Positions 1-11,055 of a DNA stretch of 64,000 nt are shown here, piece by piece; the first letter of the stretch is position 1, and the number at the start of each line of letters is the position of its first letter. The notes beneath the pieces are model-generated. The model was not told the DNA's origin. It saw nothing but the letters and a program-made list of their open reading frames with translations, and made no database searches. This DNA is from Nilaparvata lugens. Its lineage: Eukaryota; Arthropoda; Insecta; Hemiptera; Delphacidae. A program made the translations under genes and the position numbers. The stretch covers positions 5,589,561 to 5,653,560 of the forward strand of contig NC_052507.1 in NCBI RefSeq assembly GCF_014356525.2, written 5' to 3'.

Positions 1-63
1 ACTAATAGTAGACTCTAGTGAGCATCTGATACAGGAAAAATTAATATTGTTTGCTAGGCCTAC

Positions 64-3000
64 CTCTAGGCTATTGCAAATGTAGAATTCAAAAGTAGGT
101 CTCATCCAATCGTCCTTGACTGACATTCTGCTGTCTTCAGCAGTACATGATATTATATCGATTGTAAGATTGGTAGGCATGAAATCTTCAGGATATCCTG
201 TCTCCATTTTAATACATCTGTAATAATAAAGGATACAGTTATCTATGAATCAGTTCATTTTCCTATAACACAAATTTCAAACATGTTTCAACTATGGTGT
301 AAAAAAATTAAACATTTTCATTGACATTCTTCATTAAAAGAAGGTAGGCCTATCAAAATACAGAGTCTTTCTAAATGATGGACCCATTTTCAAAAATTGG
401 GATTTATTAAAGTAAAAAAAAAGTCTGGTTGCCTGTAAAGTCGGTTTACGGGCGAAAGTTTTACGTGACAACGACTTAGAGTGGTAAAATAATTTTAATG
501 TTAATATTCATTCGTATAGTAGGAAGAAGGATGAAGTAATAGTAACAATTTAAAACATTTATTTATACAAAGAATTATATTTAAAACATCTATTTATACA
601 AAGAATCTCGCACTGAATTTCATATTCGTGGTGCAAGTAGTGGCGCAGTCGCAGGAGATTGCTTGCGGCGCCTGCGCAGGTTGACAGCTCCGTTTCACTC
701 TCTCTCTCCAGGTGAATGCTTCGGGTCGCTGCTGGTTGCTTGCCACTGCTACTATTCGTGCTCTTTCCAGACGACCGTGAACCGAAACGAACGCTCTCAC
801 TCGCTCTCATTGTGAGCGCATAATGTGGGAATGTAACGCAGTTTCTTGAAGTGTCACCCGGCAAACCAATTTATAAGACGTTGTCACGTCAAAATGCAAA
901 ATGGAAAACCTTTATACCAATGGAAAGAGAAAGTTTCACCGTTTTTTTAATACTTTACAAGTGTTCAATGTGGCCTACTGTACCGCTGCTGCACGGCAAA
1001 TATCTACGCGGTAGCCAAACTCGTCCCACACGCAAGAAAGCGTATCTGATGGTGTTATTGAGTGCACGGCAGCAGTGATACGGTTCCGCAGATCGCGCAG
1101 CAGCCGGAGACCATATTGAACACTTGTAAGGTATTAAAAAAAACGTTGAAACTTTCTCTTTCCATTGGTATAAATGTTGTCCATTTTACATTTTAAATAA
1201 TTTTTTTTTTGAAAATTGGTCCATCATTTAGAAAGACTCTGTATTAAGTTTATACTAAAAACGGAATAATCTAAAAATGAAATGAAAATAAATCTATGTC
1301 AAATAATAAAATCTTTATAAAAAACATCTATATATATATAAAAGCGAAATGGCACTCACTCACTGACTGACTCACTCACTCACTCACTCACTCACTCACT
1401 CACTCGCATAATTAAAAATCTACCGGACCAAAACGTTCAAATTTGGTAGGTATGTTCAGTTGGCCCTTTAGAGGCGCACTAAGAAATCTCTTGGCAATAT
1501 TTCAACTCTAAGGGTTGTTTTTAAGGGTTTAAAGTTCGTCTTTTAGCATGTATATTCTTCTTCTCCCAATCTCTTAATAATAATTGAAATTTCCATATCA
1601 TATGTTACTATAGAACACTATAATCTAGATAGAGTACCTCTTCGAAACAGTTGTTAACTGGCAACTAAATTAATAATTTTGTCAGGTTAGCATTAAGTTG
1701 AGTTGGCTTTGTTAGGTTGGCACCAAGTTGAAGATTTAAATGCATTTATCGCGGAAAAATTGATTGGGCACTGCTACTTCAATCCTGGGAATATTATATT
1801 ACTAGCAGTCAGGCTCGCTTTGCTCGCCATATCCGTTTAGCCAGCCGTTTGGTTTGGGCCCCCGACTGGATTGTCCTAACATATGATAAAAATCCCCAAA
1901 TGAAAAATGCAGGCGAGCGAAGCGAGCCTGCAGATCTCATTCTTGGACGATCCAGTTGGGGGTCCAGGGGGCGGAGCCCCCTGGCTAGACGGATATGGCG
2001 AGCGAAGCGAGCCTGACGGCTAGTAATTATATAAACTTAAAAATCAATAAAAAATACAGGATGATATTATAATACTGTATAATCACTGATTATACAGTCT
2101 TTATAACAATAGCGTATTAAAAAAGTATTATTAGCTAAGAATTTGATTTATACTGTACCGTAATCATTTGAATTAAAAAAAATGTCTGCTACCTACAATG
2201 AATATGAAGTGTAGGCCTACTACGGTACGTGCTAGAGCTATATGCTTCTACTTTTTCAAAAATACGATAATAATTTGATATTTTTGTAAAAATTGAGAAT
2301 GTGTGTAGCCTATACTCACATTGCTTTGCTGATTGGTGTTTCGAATAAATCTGATGGAGATGAATTAATTTTTAACATAACAACGTTTCCATATTCTGAA
2401 ATAATCTTTGTTTCTTTCTCACAATATACTCCATTCCTATTTCTGCAAAAAGGAATGATATTTTGAATAACACCTACCGTAGTTGAATAAGAGGAATAAG
2501 CCAAGTCACCGTTATAAGAGTATTGGTATAACAGTATTTGATTAAAAAATGGTGTTGCTATCCTTGTCTAGCATTTGATATAGCATATAGCGCTATCCTT
2601 TTCTAGCTCGGCAACGTTGCCAGATCGGTTTTTAACAATGTAGGAATATACCGCTAATTAATCAACATAGAAGAGGAATTAGCCAAGTCACCGTTATAAG
2701 AGTTCTGGTGTAACAGTACGGTATTTGATTGGAAATGATGTTGCTGTCCTTGTCTAGCATTTGATATAGCAGATAGCGGCGCTATCCTTTTCTCGGCAAC
2801 GTTGCCAGATCGTTTTTTAACAATGTAGAAATATAATTAATCAACAAAATATTCAATAATTATGTGAATGTATTATTTATTAATTGGAAAATATATCTTC
2901 TTGATGAATGAATATAATTGATTATTACTTTGAACATGATTGAACAGTTGTTAATATATTACATCAGATATACTGGTATCAGCTATAATCTATAGAAGGC

Positions 3001-3766
3001 AGTGGCAAGACCACAATGTTCTCCTATCCATTGTTCCATATCCATTTCTATCCATAATATGTTCTCCACTGCCATTATAACGTGAACGTCCATTGGACAT
3101 TAGAAATTGGCTATTTTTTGTGTATGTAGGTATCTATTGTTTGTGTATGTATTTTTTTTGCTATTTTTGTGTCTATTTTTTATATATATCATGGCTCAAG
3201 TACACTCAACAGTAAATTTCTTATTTTCAGACTAAATTTAACTCATGGTACATGATTTTGAACCGCATTGACGAGCCTATAAGAATGAGCTCTGACCATT
3301 GTGTCAAAAGTTATGAGTGTTTGAAATTTTGATCCATGAGGTGTTCTTATGTGCAGCTCTACACTAGGAAATACTGAAATTAAGTGCAACTAACGGGTTA
3401 TCCTCATAGATCATCTTTTATCATTGTGCGAAATCTCAATTTGAGGCTAAAAATTGTTATTAAGTGTACCTGGGTATTTGGTAACGGGTATATTGATTCT
3501 TTATCACAAATGACAATGTATTGCCAGGTCTTGCAAGACCAATTGCATACTAACACTACATTATAATGGAAACAAATAACAGTTCACATATTCAGAACAA
3601 GAAATAAATATGTAGATGAGTAGATAACTTTTATAAACAAAGAGTACCGTATATGAGATGGAGTGCTCTACCTGTTCTCAGATTGTAGAGACAAAATTAC
3701 GCCCAGTGGGTTTAAATTATATCTACATTTGAATGGTGATAATTGGGAGATATTGTTGATTAAAAA
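64..3766 (-). CDS. Uncharacterised spliced gene, three internal exons (partial)
   Basis: I do not recognise this protein. Three exons are proposed on the minus strand: 3766-3672, 2442-2320 and 217-64. Each has a pyrimidine-rich acceptor (ending TTTCAG, TTTTTGCAG and ATTACAG) and a GT donor (GTAGAG, GTGAGT, GTAGGC). The phases join without a stop: the first ends with two bases of a codon completed by the first base of the second, and the same holds for the second junction. The product includes KCRYNLNPLGVILSLQ, then EKETKIISEYGNVVMLKINS, then METGYPEDFMPTNLTIDIIS and KDDWMRPTFEFYIC. It has scattered Cys and several N-x-S/T sites, so a secreted or ectodomain fragment is possible but is inference. 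The last frame stays open to base 1, so the final donor is uncertain. The upstream exons were not found; Helitron and RF-A copies sit in the introns. Confidence 0.5.
359..1243. mobile_element. Long-TIR foldback element interrupted by a second repeat
   Basis: The two ends are inverted copies: TACAGAGTCTTTCTAAATGA at the left and its complement at the right. Homology between the arms runs for about 150 bases, including the stretch near 895-975 and its complement near 1110-1195. The left arm is broken by the repeat at 424-890, so that repeat is the younger insertion. There is no transposase; this is a non-autonomous DNA element. Confidence 0.6.
424..890. repeat. Interspersed repeat RF-E, copy 1 (inserted in foldback)
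   Basis: The sequence runs from GGTTGCCTGTAAAG to TTGTCACGTC and matches the copy at 41135-42033 closely at both ends and through the middle. An ACGTGACAACG motif near the left end is repeated inverted at the right end, which hints at a DNA transposon. Short open frames on the minus strand are shared with the second copy but look like translated repeat, not a known protein. Confidence 0.55.
1327..2023 (+). mobile_element. Non-autonomous Helitron, copy 1
   Basis: Starts TCTATATATATATAAAAGCG after an A and ends CTAG before a T, the Helitron insertion signature (5' A|TC, 3' CTRR|T). The same two ends recur in the copies at 5933, 13990 and 21152. A CACT/GACT microsatellite follows the 5' end. 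The last ~220 bases form an inverted repeat in which a GCGAGCGAAGCGAGC block faces its complement. There is no Rep-helicase, so it would need an autonomous partner. Confidence 0.75.
2490..3092. repeat. RF-A foldback, degenerate, with internal 182-bp tandem duplication
   Basis: The right end (near 3068-3090) is CTGCCATTATAACGTG, the RF-A terminal sequence. The left half is present twice in tandem, from 2491 and from 2673, each beginning with AGCCAAGTCACCGTTATAAGAG. It lies between exons of the minus-strand gene. Confidence 0.55.
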
Positions 3767-3769
3767 CTG

Positions 3770-4780
3770 AAATTCAGAAAAGTTGATTTTCCCTGATATA
3801 TTACTCATTTTTTATAATAATAATAATATCGAGTGACCTGGCTGGATCAGGTCTGGTGTCAGAGTTTTCAGGTCGCAACTGATCAATTTCAGGGCCTCTG
3901 ACATGACCTAACGACTGCTTTTCAGGCAGCCGGGACATTACATTGATTTTCTCGACAATGAGTTGACAGATTTTTTTAAAAATTCATACCCTGTATCAGA
4001 TCTATCAACTGGCATGAGTCTCCGTCCTGGGAAACTAACAGGGGGTCCACCCCATCCTTGAGAAATGGACTTTGTAACCTCCTTCTCGTGCATGAGGTAC
4101 CGGTAGGTAGCTAGAGCAGTTTATTCAAAAGAACACGTATTCGAGATATTTTACCTGTAGAACGGCTGTTTTGACGACTTTTTAAAAATCATCAAATCTC
4201 ACAATTTACACAAAGGAAAATGTACTCTTAAAACAATATATACAATAGTTTGAACATGTTAGTTTTAAATGTGTAGCCGCCAATAGTCATTAAGTTATTC
4301 CCCTGAATTATTCTCGTTTGAGAATGCGGCTTACAGTACAATGAGCAAGGAAAGGCATGTGAGTGTAACACTCCAGATTTTTTCATGTCTATATTGACTG
4401 AACTTATGTTCGGAAGAGAGATTAGCATAATATCAGGATTGATGATACTACTGCTCAGAATTCAATATCAGGACGAACACAGAAAATACTAGTAATTTGG
4501 CTAAAAAGTTTAGCAACATTTTAAACAATGTAGAACCACGGAATAAGTAAGTTACTCTCTAAGTAGAAGAAGATTATGTTTCCTTGGTGGTACAACTGAG
4601 AGAGACTGAAAATTCTTGAAACATCAGTGTGATGGCGTCTTCTGTTGTTTATTTGAAGATCAGTGACTAATAAATTGACTAGATAATTAATTTCAAATAT
4701 TCTATGAGTAGTCTCAACAAGGCCTTGACGAATTACATTGAACAACGCGTTCTCTGTATTCTTCATTTCACATTACTGCA
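3770..4780. repeat. RF-C fragment and unassigned sequence
   Basis: 3970-4385 matches the distal part of the RF-C copy at 31710-32090, including the shared GGGGGTCCACCCCATCCTTG block and an ending close to ACACTCCAGATTTTTT. The rest shows no recognisable gene. A minus-strand frame of 81 codons at 4521-4766 follows a fair acceptor but begins with an in-frame stop, so it is not called. Confidence 0.45.
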
Positions 4781-5156
4781 GTGAAAAAAAATATCAATGA
4801 GTGATATAAAACTCTTCCAAAATCTACAAGATTCAATTCAATTTATTTTTTTCTACATACACATACAAGTCCAATATATTTATTTTTACACACACATACA
4901 AGTCCAATACAGAGATTAACAAAAAGATTACATGCAAACAACAACAACAAAAACAATACACATTAAAACATACGTAATAAAAAGAGAGTGGTGCAAAAAA
5001 AAAAGATGGCAAATTGAAGGGTTTTTCCAACTATGGATATCCATGTACTAGGAAATAGACGGTAGATATGAAAGAATGGGATGGGGAAAGAATAATAAGG
5101 GTAGGATGGAAAAAAGAAACCGATAGGACCAGGTGTTACAAATAAGATTTGAAGTA

Positions 5157-5256
5157 NNNNNNNNNNNNNNNNNNNNNNNNNNNNNNNNNNNNNNNNNNNN
5201 NNNNNNNNNNNNNNNNNNNNNNNNNNNNNNNNNNNNNNNNNNNNNNNNNNNNNNNN
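5157..5256. other. Assembly gap of exactly 100 N
   Basis: A run of 100 N marks a scaffold join of unknown true length. An RF-C copy resumes immediately to its right, so part of that repeat is missing. Confidence 0.99.
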
Positions 5257-5620
5257 TGGAGCCGTTTTCGAGAAAATCGCAAAAACCCTGTTTTTGACAA
5301 CATTTTTCCCATTATAGCCGTCATCTTGAATCGCATTCGATCAACATTGTTCGTGTCAGATTCTTATATTGTAAGGACCTCATTGTCCAAATTTCAAGTC
5401 ATTCCGTTAATTGGCAGATGAGATATCGTGTACACAGACGCACATACACTCATACAGACACACACACACACACATACAGACCAATACCCTAAAAACACTT
5501 TTTTGGACTCAGGGGACCTTGAAACGTATAGAAATTTAGAAATTGGGGTACCTTAATTTTTTTCGGAAAGCAATACTTTCCTCACCGTACCTATGGTAAT
5601 ATGGCAAGGAAAGTAAAATA
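5257..5620 (-). repeat. RF-C copy cut by the gap
   Basis: It contains the complement of the family's GATTTTCTCGAAAACGGCTC core, a CA microsatellite near 5455-5475, and ends with a CCTATGGTAATATGGCAAGG block that is the complement of the RF-C 5' end. About 300 bases to its right (5621-5930) show no gene. Confidence 0.6.
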
Positions 5621-5932
5621 GGGAGTGACTTATCAGACACTCTGTATTATCATTTAATGGGAAGTGTGAAGTGGGTAGGATTTATGTTGTTTGTAAGGAG
5701 TCCTGACAGTTTGAAGTGAATGTCAGTATACTTTTTGCTAGGGCTACCTAATCAGTCTCTACTAACTCCATAGACAGACCACATCATTATCGTTGTTCGC
5801 TGACATCAAAGACTACCGTTTAATTAATAGCGGTCTCATGAAACGAGATAAGTGAGTTGGTGGAAGGGTGACTGTTCCTGATTAGCTTCACTAACTTTTA
5901 CCATAGGGGAAATATATCATAACTAGCCGTCA

Positions 5933-6563
5933 GGCTCGCTTCGCTCGCCATATCCGTCTAGCCAACGGGCTCCGCCCCTGGACCCCTGAATGGATCGTCC
6001 AAGATTGAGATCAGAATTTTCATTTGAGCATTTTTATCATATGTTAGGACGATCCAGTCGGGGGTCCAGACTAAACGTCTGGCTAAACAGATATGGCGGG
6101 CGAAGCGAGCCTGACGGCTAGTAATATAATATTCCCAGGAATAGCTCTGATTGAAGTAGCAGTGCCCAATCAATTTTACAGCGATAAATGCATTTCAATC
6201 TTCAACTTGGTGCCAGCCTAACAAAGTCAACTCAACTTAATGCCAACCTGACAAAATTATAAATTTAGTTACCAGTTAACAACTGTTTCGAAGAGGTACT
6301 CTCTCCTCTAGATTATACTGTAGTTCTATATTAACATATGGTATAGACATTTTTCAATTATGATTAAGAGAATAAGAAGAATATACATGCTAAAAGAAGA
6401 ACTTTGAACCCTTAAAAACCACCCTTAGAGTTAAAATATTGCCAAAATATTTCTTAGTGCGCCTCTAAAGGGCCAACTGAACATACCTACTACCAAATTT
6501 GAACGTTTTTGGTCCGGTAGATTTTTAGTTCTGCGAGTGAGTGAGTGAGTGAGTGCCATTTTG

Positions 6564-6594
<31 letters not shown>
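5933..6594 (-). mobile_element. Non-autonomous Helitron, copy 2
   Basis: In minus orientation it ends CTAG before T at 5933 and contains the same internal blocks as the other copies. The 5' end has become a pure TA microsatellite (about 6570-6595), so the TC start is no longer visible. Confidence 0.65.
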
Positions 6595-6603
<9 letters not shown>

Positions 6604-6640
6604 TATACCACTGTTACGCAAGACAATAATCCACATTGTT

Positions 6641-6747
6641 CTTTTTACTTTCCTTGCCCTATTACCATAGGTAAGGAAAGTATTGCTTTCCGAAAAAATT
6701 TAAGTACCCGAATTTGCAAATTTCTATACGTTTCGAGGTGTGTATAA

Positions 6748-6827
<80 letters not shown>

Positions 6828-7470
6828 ACGATATCTCATCTCCCAATAAACGGAATGGCTTAAAATTTGGAACTTAAGGTACTTACAATATAAGGATCCG
6901 AAACTAACAATTCTATCATATGCAATTCAATATGGTGAAAATGTTGCCAAAAACAGGGTTTTTCGCGATTTTCTCGAAAACGGCTGCTTCATCGATTTTG
7001 ATCAAATTTATACCTAATATAGTCATTGATAAGCTCTATCAACTGCCTCAAGTCCCATATCTGTAAAAATTCCAGGAGCTCCGCCCCATCTATGCAAAGT
7101 TTGATTTTAGATTCTCAATTATCAGGCTTCAGATACAATTTAAACAAAAAAAAAATCAAGTGGAAAGGATTGAGCATGAAAATCTCTACAATTAATGTTC
7201 AGTAACATTTTCACCTATTATTGAAAATAAGCTCGAAATTCGAGAAAATGTGATTAATCAATTGCAAACTTTTTGCAACTGTTGATTCTTTAAATCATTC
7301 ACTATGAAGAGATGGGCAGACATCGTGTGTCTCCAACGTTATTGTCCTGTCACCAGCTGGCTCAGATCTTTGAATTATTGTAGACTTGAGATGCGCGTGA
7401 ACTCTAGCGTCAGGTGATCAATTTTCATAACAGCAAGGAAAGTTGTGCGAGTGTGCCACACCAAATTTTT
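6641..7470 (+). repeat. RF-C repeat, nearly full length, with GT microsatellite
   Basis: Begins ACTTTCCTTGCCCTATTACC and carries a long GT run at about 6740-6826. It then has the GATTTTCTCGAAAACGGCTC core and the GTGTCTCCAACGTTATTGTC block, and ends with GCAAGGAAAGTTG and CACACCA. An 11-base CTTTCCTTGCC at the start is the complement of GGCAAGGAAAG near the end in intact copies. There is no coding capacity. Confidence 0.65.
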
Positions 7471-7492
7471 GAAAATATATCTTCCATAATAG

Positions 7493-8079
7493 TTGACCGA
7501 GCGAAGTGAGGTCTAAGATTCCAGTCGACGGTTTTGCATTTCTCTTTATTCATGTGTTGCCATAGAGAAGTCCACGTTATAATGGCAGTGGAGAAAGATA
7601 GAAGTTCAGAGTTGTCGATCTTCTGTCTTGCCACTGACTTCTATATAGGATAGCTGATATAACTATATCTGATGTAATATATTTGTTCATTTTTGTTGAA
7701 AATAATAATTATATTATTATTATTACTAAACGAATATACCAATTGAATGCTATAAATCACCCCGAAGAATTCTGCTACTGCAAATATTAGCAACAGGGTA
7801 AACATCTAGATGGAAATTCGATGAGCGCTACTATTCACAAAAAACAAAAATATAATAATTTATTATATTTTATTTGTCAAGGAAATATACTTTTGAATGA
7901 TTGAATAATAGATTAACATAATAATTGAGATTGAATACTTTGTTCATTGAATATCTTTCTACATTGTTGAAAAACGATGTGACAACTTGGCAGCTAGCGC
8001 TATCTGCTTTGTCGAGTGATAGATAAGGGTAGCTACACCAATGTTAATCAAATACTGCCATTATAACATGAAACTCACT
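7493..8079. repeat. RF-B fragment followed by RF-A foldback
   Basis: 7493-7550 is the start of RF-B (GACCGAGCGAAGTGAGGTCT). From about 7570 the RF-A terminus GTCCACGTTATAATGGCAGT appears, and its inverted partner CTGCCATTATAACATG ends near 8075. Partial RF-A pieces continue to about 8165. Confidence 0.55.
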
Positions 8080-8243
8080 ATACAGGAGAATGATACAAGA
8101 TGATACGAAGATGATAGACAAGGATAGCAACACCAATGTTAATTAAATACTGCCATTAAAACGTGGGAATAATAATAATGATAATTTATCTGCCAATGAA
8201 TTGCAACCAGAGGAGTTTATTGACAAAACATATTACACATAAT

Positions 8244-9202
8244 TGACCGAGCGAAGTGAGATCTAAGATTCAAGTCGACGGTATGGCATTTCTCTTAATG
8301 TTTGTCCGAGCGAAGTGAGATCTAAGATTCAAGTCGACGGTATGGCATTTCTCTTAATGTTTGAATGTTTACATGTTGCGCATTTACGGCGAAACGCGGT
8401 AATAGATTTTCATGAAATTTGACAGGTATGTTCCTTTTTTAATTTCGCGTCGACGATAAGGTTTTTTGGAGATTTTGCATTTCAAGGATAATATAAAAGG
8501 AAAAAGGAGCCACCTTCATACGCCAATATTAGAGTAAAAATCTGGTGTGGCGCACTCACACAACTTTCCTTGCCGTTATGAAAATTGATCACCTGACGCT
8601 AGTGTTCCCGCGCATTCCAAGTTTACTATTCAAAGATCTGCCAGCTGGTGACAGGACAATAACGCTGGAGACACACGTAGTCTGCTATCTCTTCATAGTG
8701 AATGATTTAATAGAATCAACAGTTGCCAGCAGTTTGCTTCATTGGATAAACACATTTTCTCGAATTTCTAGCTTATTTCCAATTTTAGGTGAAAATGTCA
8801 CTGAACATTAATTGTAGAGATTTTTATTCCCAATCTTCTCCACTTGAAATTTTTTGTTTAAATTGTATCTGAAGCCTGATAATCGGGAATCTAAAATTAC
8901 ACTTTGCATTGATGTTGCGGAGCTCCTGAAATTTTTACAGATATGAGACTTGTGGCATTCGATAGAGCTTATCAATGACTATTTTAGGTATAAATTTGAT
9001 CAAAATCGTTGGAGCCGTTTTCGCGAAAAACCCTGTTTTTGACAACATTTACGCCATTTTAGCCGCCATCTTGGATGGGATTTGTTCGAAATTGTTCGTG
9101 TCGGATCCTTATAGGGGAAGGACCTTAAGTTCCAAATTTGTTGTTGTATGTATTTCCATAAGGTCCATACTGCGTGAGGTCAACTGTTCACAGAACTACT
9201 AG
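8244..9202 (+). repeat. RF-B repeat interrupted by an RF-C insertion
   Basis: RF-B starts at TTGACCGAGCGAAGTGAG; a ~58-base stretch is duplicated in tandem (about 8247-8304 and 8305-8362). At about 8538 the sequence switches to the complement of the RF-C end (TCTGGTGTGGCGCACTCACA) and returns to RF-B near 9143, ending ACAGAACTACTAG at 9202. RF-C is therefore the younger insertion. Confidence 0.6.
8538..9143 (-). repeat. RF-C copy nested in RF-B, 5' incomplete
   Basis: Complementary to the RF-C consensus from the CACACCAGATTTT end to the TTCCAAATTT block; it lacks the GT run and the ACTTTCCTTGCC end. An 88-codon plus-strand frame at 8545-8811 is only translated repeat. Confidence 0.55.
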
Positions 9203-9239
9203 TTATGTTATACATAAAAAAGTTGCTAATACTAAACTC

Positions 9240-9410
9240 AGTCCTAATTATACATTCACTACAGGAGAATGATACAAAGATGATACAAGGATGATAGACA
9301 AGGATAGCAACACCAATGTTAATCAAATACTACCATTATAACGTGGACCTCACTACAGGAAAATGATAGACAAGGATAGCAACACCAATGTTAATCAAAT
9401 ATATAATCGT
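9240..9410. repeat. RF-A end fragments in tandem
   Basis: Two or more copies of the terminal part (ACAAGGATAGCAACACCAAT ... ATTATAACGTGGACCTCAC) follow one another. The remainder to 9646 shows no gene. Confidence 0.45.
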
Positions 9411-9646
9411 TTTAACCAGATCACTCCCGTGTTATCGGATGAACGCGTTAAACTGTTGGTCCCGGTTGAAGTATGACGACAGTCGTAAGGCCCATTGACG
9501 GCTTAAATGATATTATATTCAGGCGGTGGGACCTTCCCGCAAGGGACTCCCCACCAACAAAAGCCATACGAATCTACTTTTTTCAGTATAAGAACAATCT
9601 GAAAATTATCTCTGCAATGTTTCGCTTTTTCGACTTTTCAAAATTC

Positions 9647-9938
9647 ACTTTTTGTGTAGTTGAGAAGTTGATATTGTGTAATTATTCATATTGAATGAAA
9701 AAGACTAAGAAATTGTCAAAAGCCACAGATTCATTGATACTTAGAGAGACCGGTTTCGGTTATTACACCATTGTCAATCTCAGTTTACTCAGTTTATCAG
9801 AGATTGACAATGGTGTAATAATTCCAAAACCGGTCTCTCTAAGTAACAATAAATCTGTGGTTTTTGACAATTTCTTAGTCTTTTTCATTCAATATGAATA
9901 ATTTACCACAATATCAACTTCTCATCTACACAAAAAGT
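9647..9938. repeat. Near-perfect 290-base palindrome with degenerate hammerhead-like arms
   Basis: The two arms, each about 140 bases, are inverted copies that meet around 9785-9800. Each arm carries ATTGACAATGGTGTAATAA. In the left arm read on the minus strand this is followed by CCGAAACCGGTCTCTC, a layout like a minimal hammerhead: stem I GAGA/TCTC, a short stem II, and GAAAC..GTC. Core bases differ from consensus, so it is probably inactive. A third, single copy of one arm lies at about 10562-10622. Confidence 0.6.
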
Positions 9939-10362
9939 CCATCAACTGCCACAAGTCCCATATCTGTAAAAAATTCAGGAGCAAATTTTATCCATCTATG
10001 CAAAGTTTGATTCTAAATTCTCAATTATCAGGCTTCAGATACAATTAAAACAAAAAATTTCGAGTGGAATAGATTGAGCATGAGGATCTCTACAATTAAT
10101 GTACAGTAACATTTTCACCTAAATTTAAAAACAAGCTCGAAATTCGAAAAAATGTGATTATCCAATTGCAAACTGTTGATTCTATTAAATGATTCACTAT
10201 GAAGAGATAGCAGACCTCGTGTGTCTCCAGCGTTATTGCTCTGTCACCAGCTGGCTCAAATCTTTGAATAGTTGACTTGAGATGCGCGGGAACACTAGCG
10301 TCATGTGATCAATTTTCATAACGGTAAGGAAAGTTGTGTGAGTGCGCCACACCAGATTTTTT
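9930..10362 (+). repeat. RF-C fragment (distal half)
   Basis: Runs from CATCAACTGCCACAAGTCCC to GCGCCACACCAGATTTTTTT. It lacks the GT run and the 5' end; the join with the palindrome at 9938 suggests deletion or insertion there. Confidence 0.55.
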
Positions 10363-10479
10363 TTTTATACAGCTATAATTTCTTTATTCATGAATCAATT
10401 TTGTTAGAACTAAATTTGTTAGATAGAGCACTCCTTGAGGTTGTGTGTAACACCAATTATCATTTGTTTCTGTTCGAAA

Positions 10480-10562
10480 ATGCCCCCTCTCTTGACTGTG
10501 GAAGAAAGAGTCAAAATAGCAGCTCGTTATGAGGTCTGAGGATCTGTGGTGCGAGTACAAAG
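10480..10562 (+). pseudogene. Remnant of a transposase N-terminal helix-turn-helix
   Basis: The frame reads MPPLLTVEERVKIAARYEV, then a TGA, then GSVVRVQR. This fits the start of the DUF4817-like helix-turn-helix seen at the N-terminus of many insect mariner/IS630-type transposases (established family pattern, recognised by eye). The stop and the abrupt switch at about 10562 into a palindrome-arm repeat show that it is dead. The following frame to 10847 is not recognised. Confidence 0.4.
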
Positions 10563-11055
10563 GTCTCTCTAAGTAACAATAAATCTGTGGTTTTTGACAA
10601 TTTCTTAGTCTTTTTCATTCAATTTTCAAAATTCCCCACTTTTCAAGCGATTGTGAATGCGGTTGAAGACGCTCAAAACAACATAATATACAGATGGTAC
10701 GAAAGAAGACTGATAATTCGGTTTCTATTATTTTGGATCGGCCAACACACAGCAAACATACGTGCCGTGAAACGCGAAACACGAGAAGAAGCTCTTGGCA
10801 GATGCAGTGATCGTGGTCTGAATATTCACTTTCAACTGTCAGCATAAAACTCTAGATCACATCAAAGCTACCCAGTCAATCAATTCTGTCAGTTTAGAGA
10901 GAATCACACTCACCATTTCCACGCCCAAGGCTTATTCTTCAATGGTTCGAGACTGCATGATAGCCTACGCGTCTCGCTACGATTTACTTTCCGCTATGAT
11001 CCAATTCATTTCAAACTGTCAGAATAAGTCGAAAGGGTAGCATTGATGTTATATA

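Noticed and set aside
559..864. 101-codon minus-strand frame shared with 41795-42007
   Set aside because: Shared because both are copies of repeat RF-E; no known domain, and the frame differs in length and content between copies.
3231..3330. Exon-like plus-strand stretch after TTCTTATTTTCAG
   Set aside because: Open for about 33 codons, but the sequence looks like a dispersed repeat and no partner exon was found.
4521..4766. Possible upstream exon of the minus-strand gene
   Set aside because: The acceptor ACTGCAG is followed by an in-frame TAA in the only long frame, and no phase-0 donor is convincing.
6645..6839. Open frame of repeated His-Thr
   Set aside because: It is the CA/GT microsatellite of an RF-C repeat read in frame; the same applies to frames at 30684-30969.
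8545..8811. 88-codon plus-strand frame, related to 58495-58704
   Set aside because: Both are the complement of the RF-C body; conserved only because the repeat is conserved.
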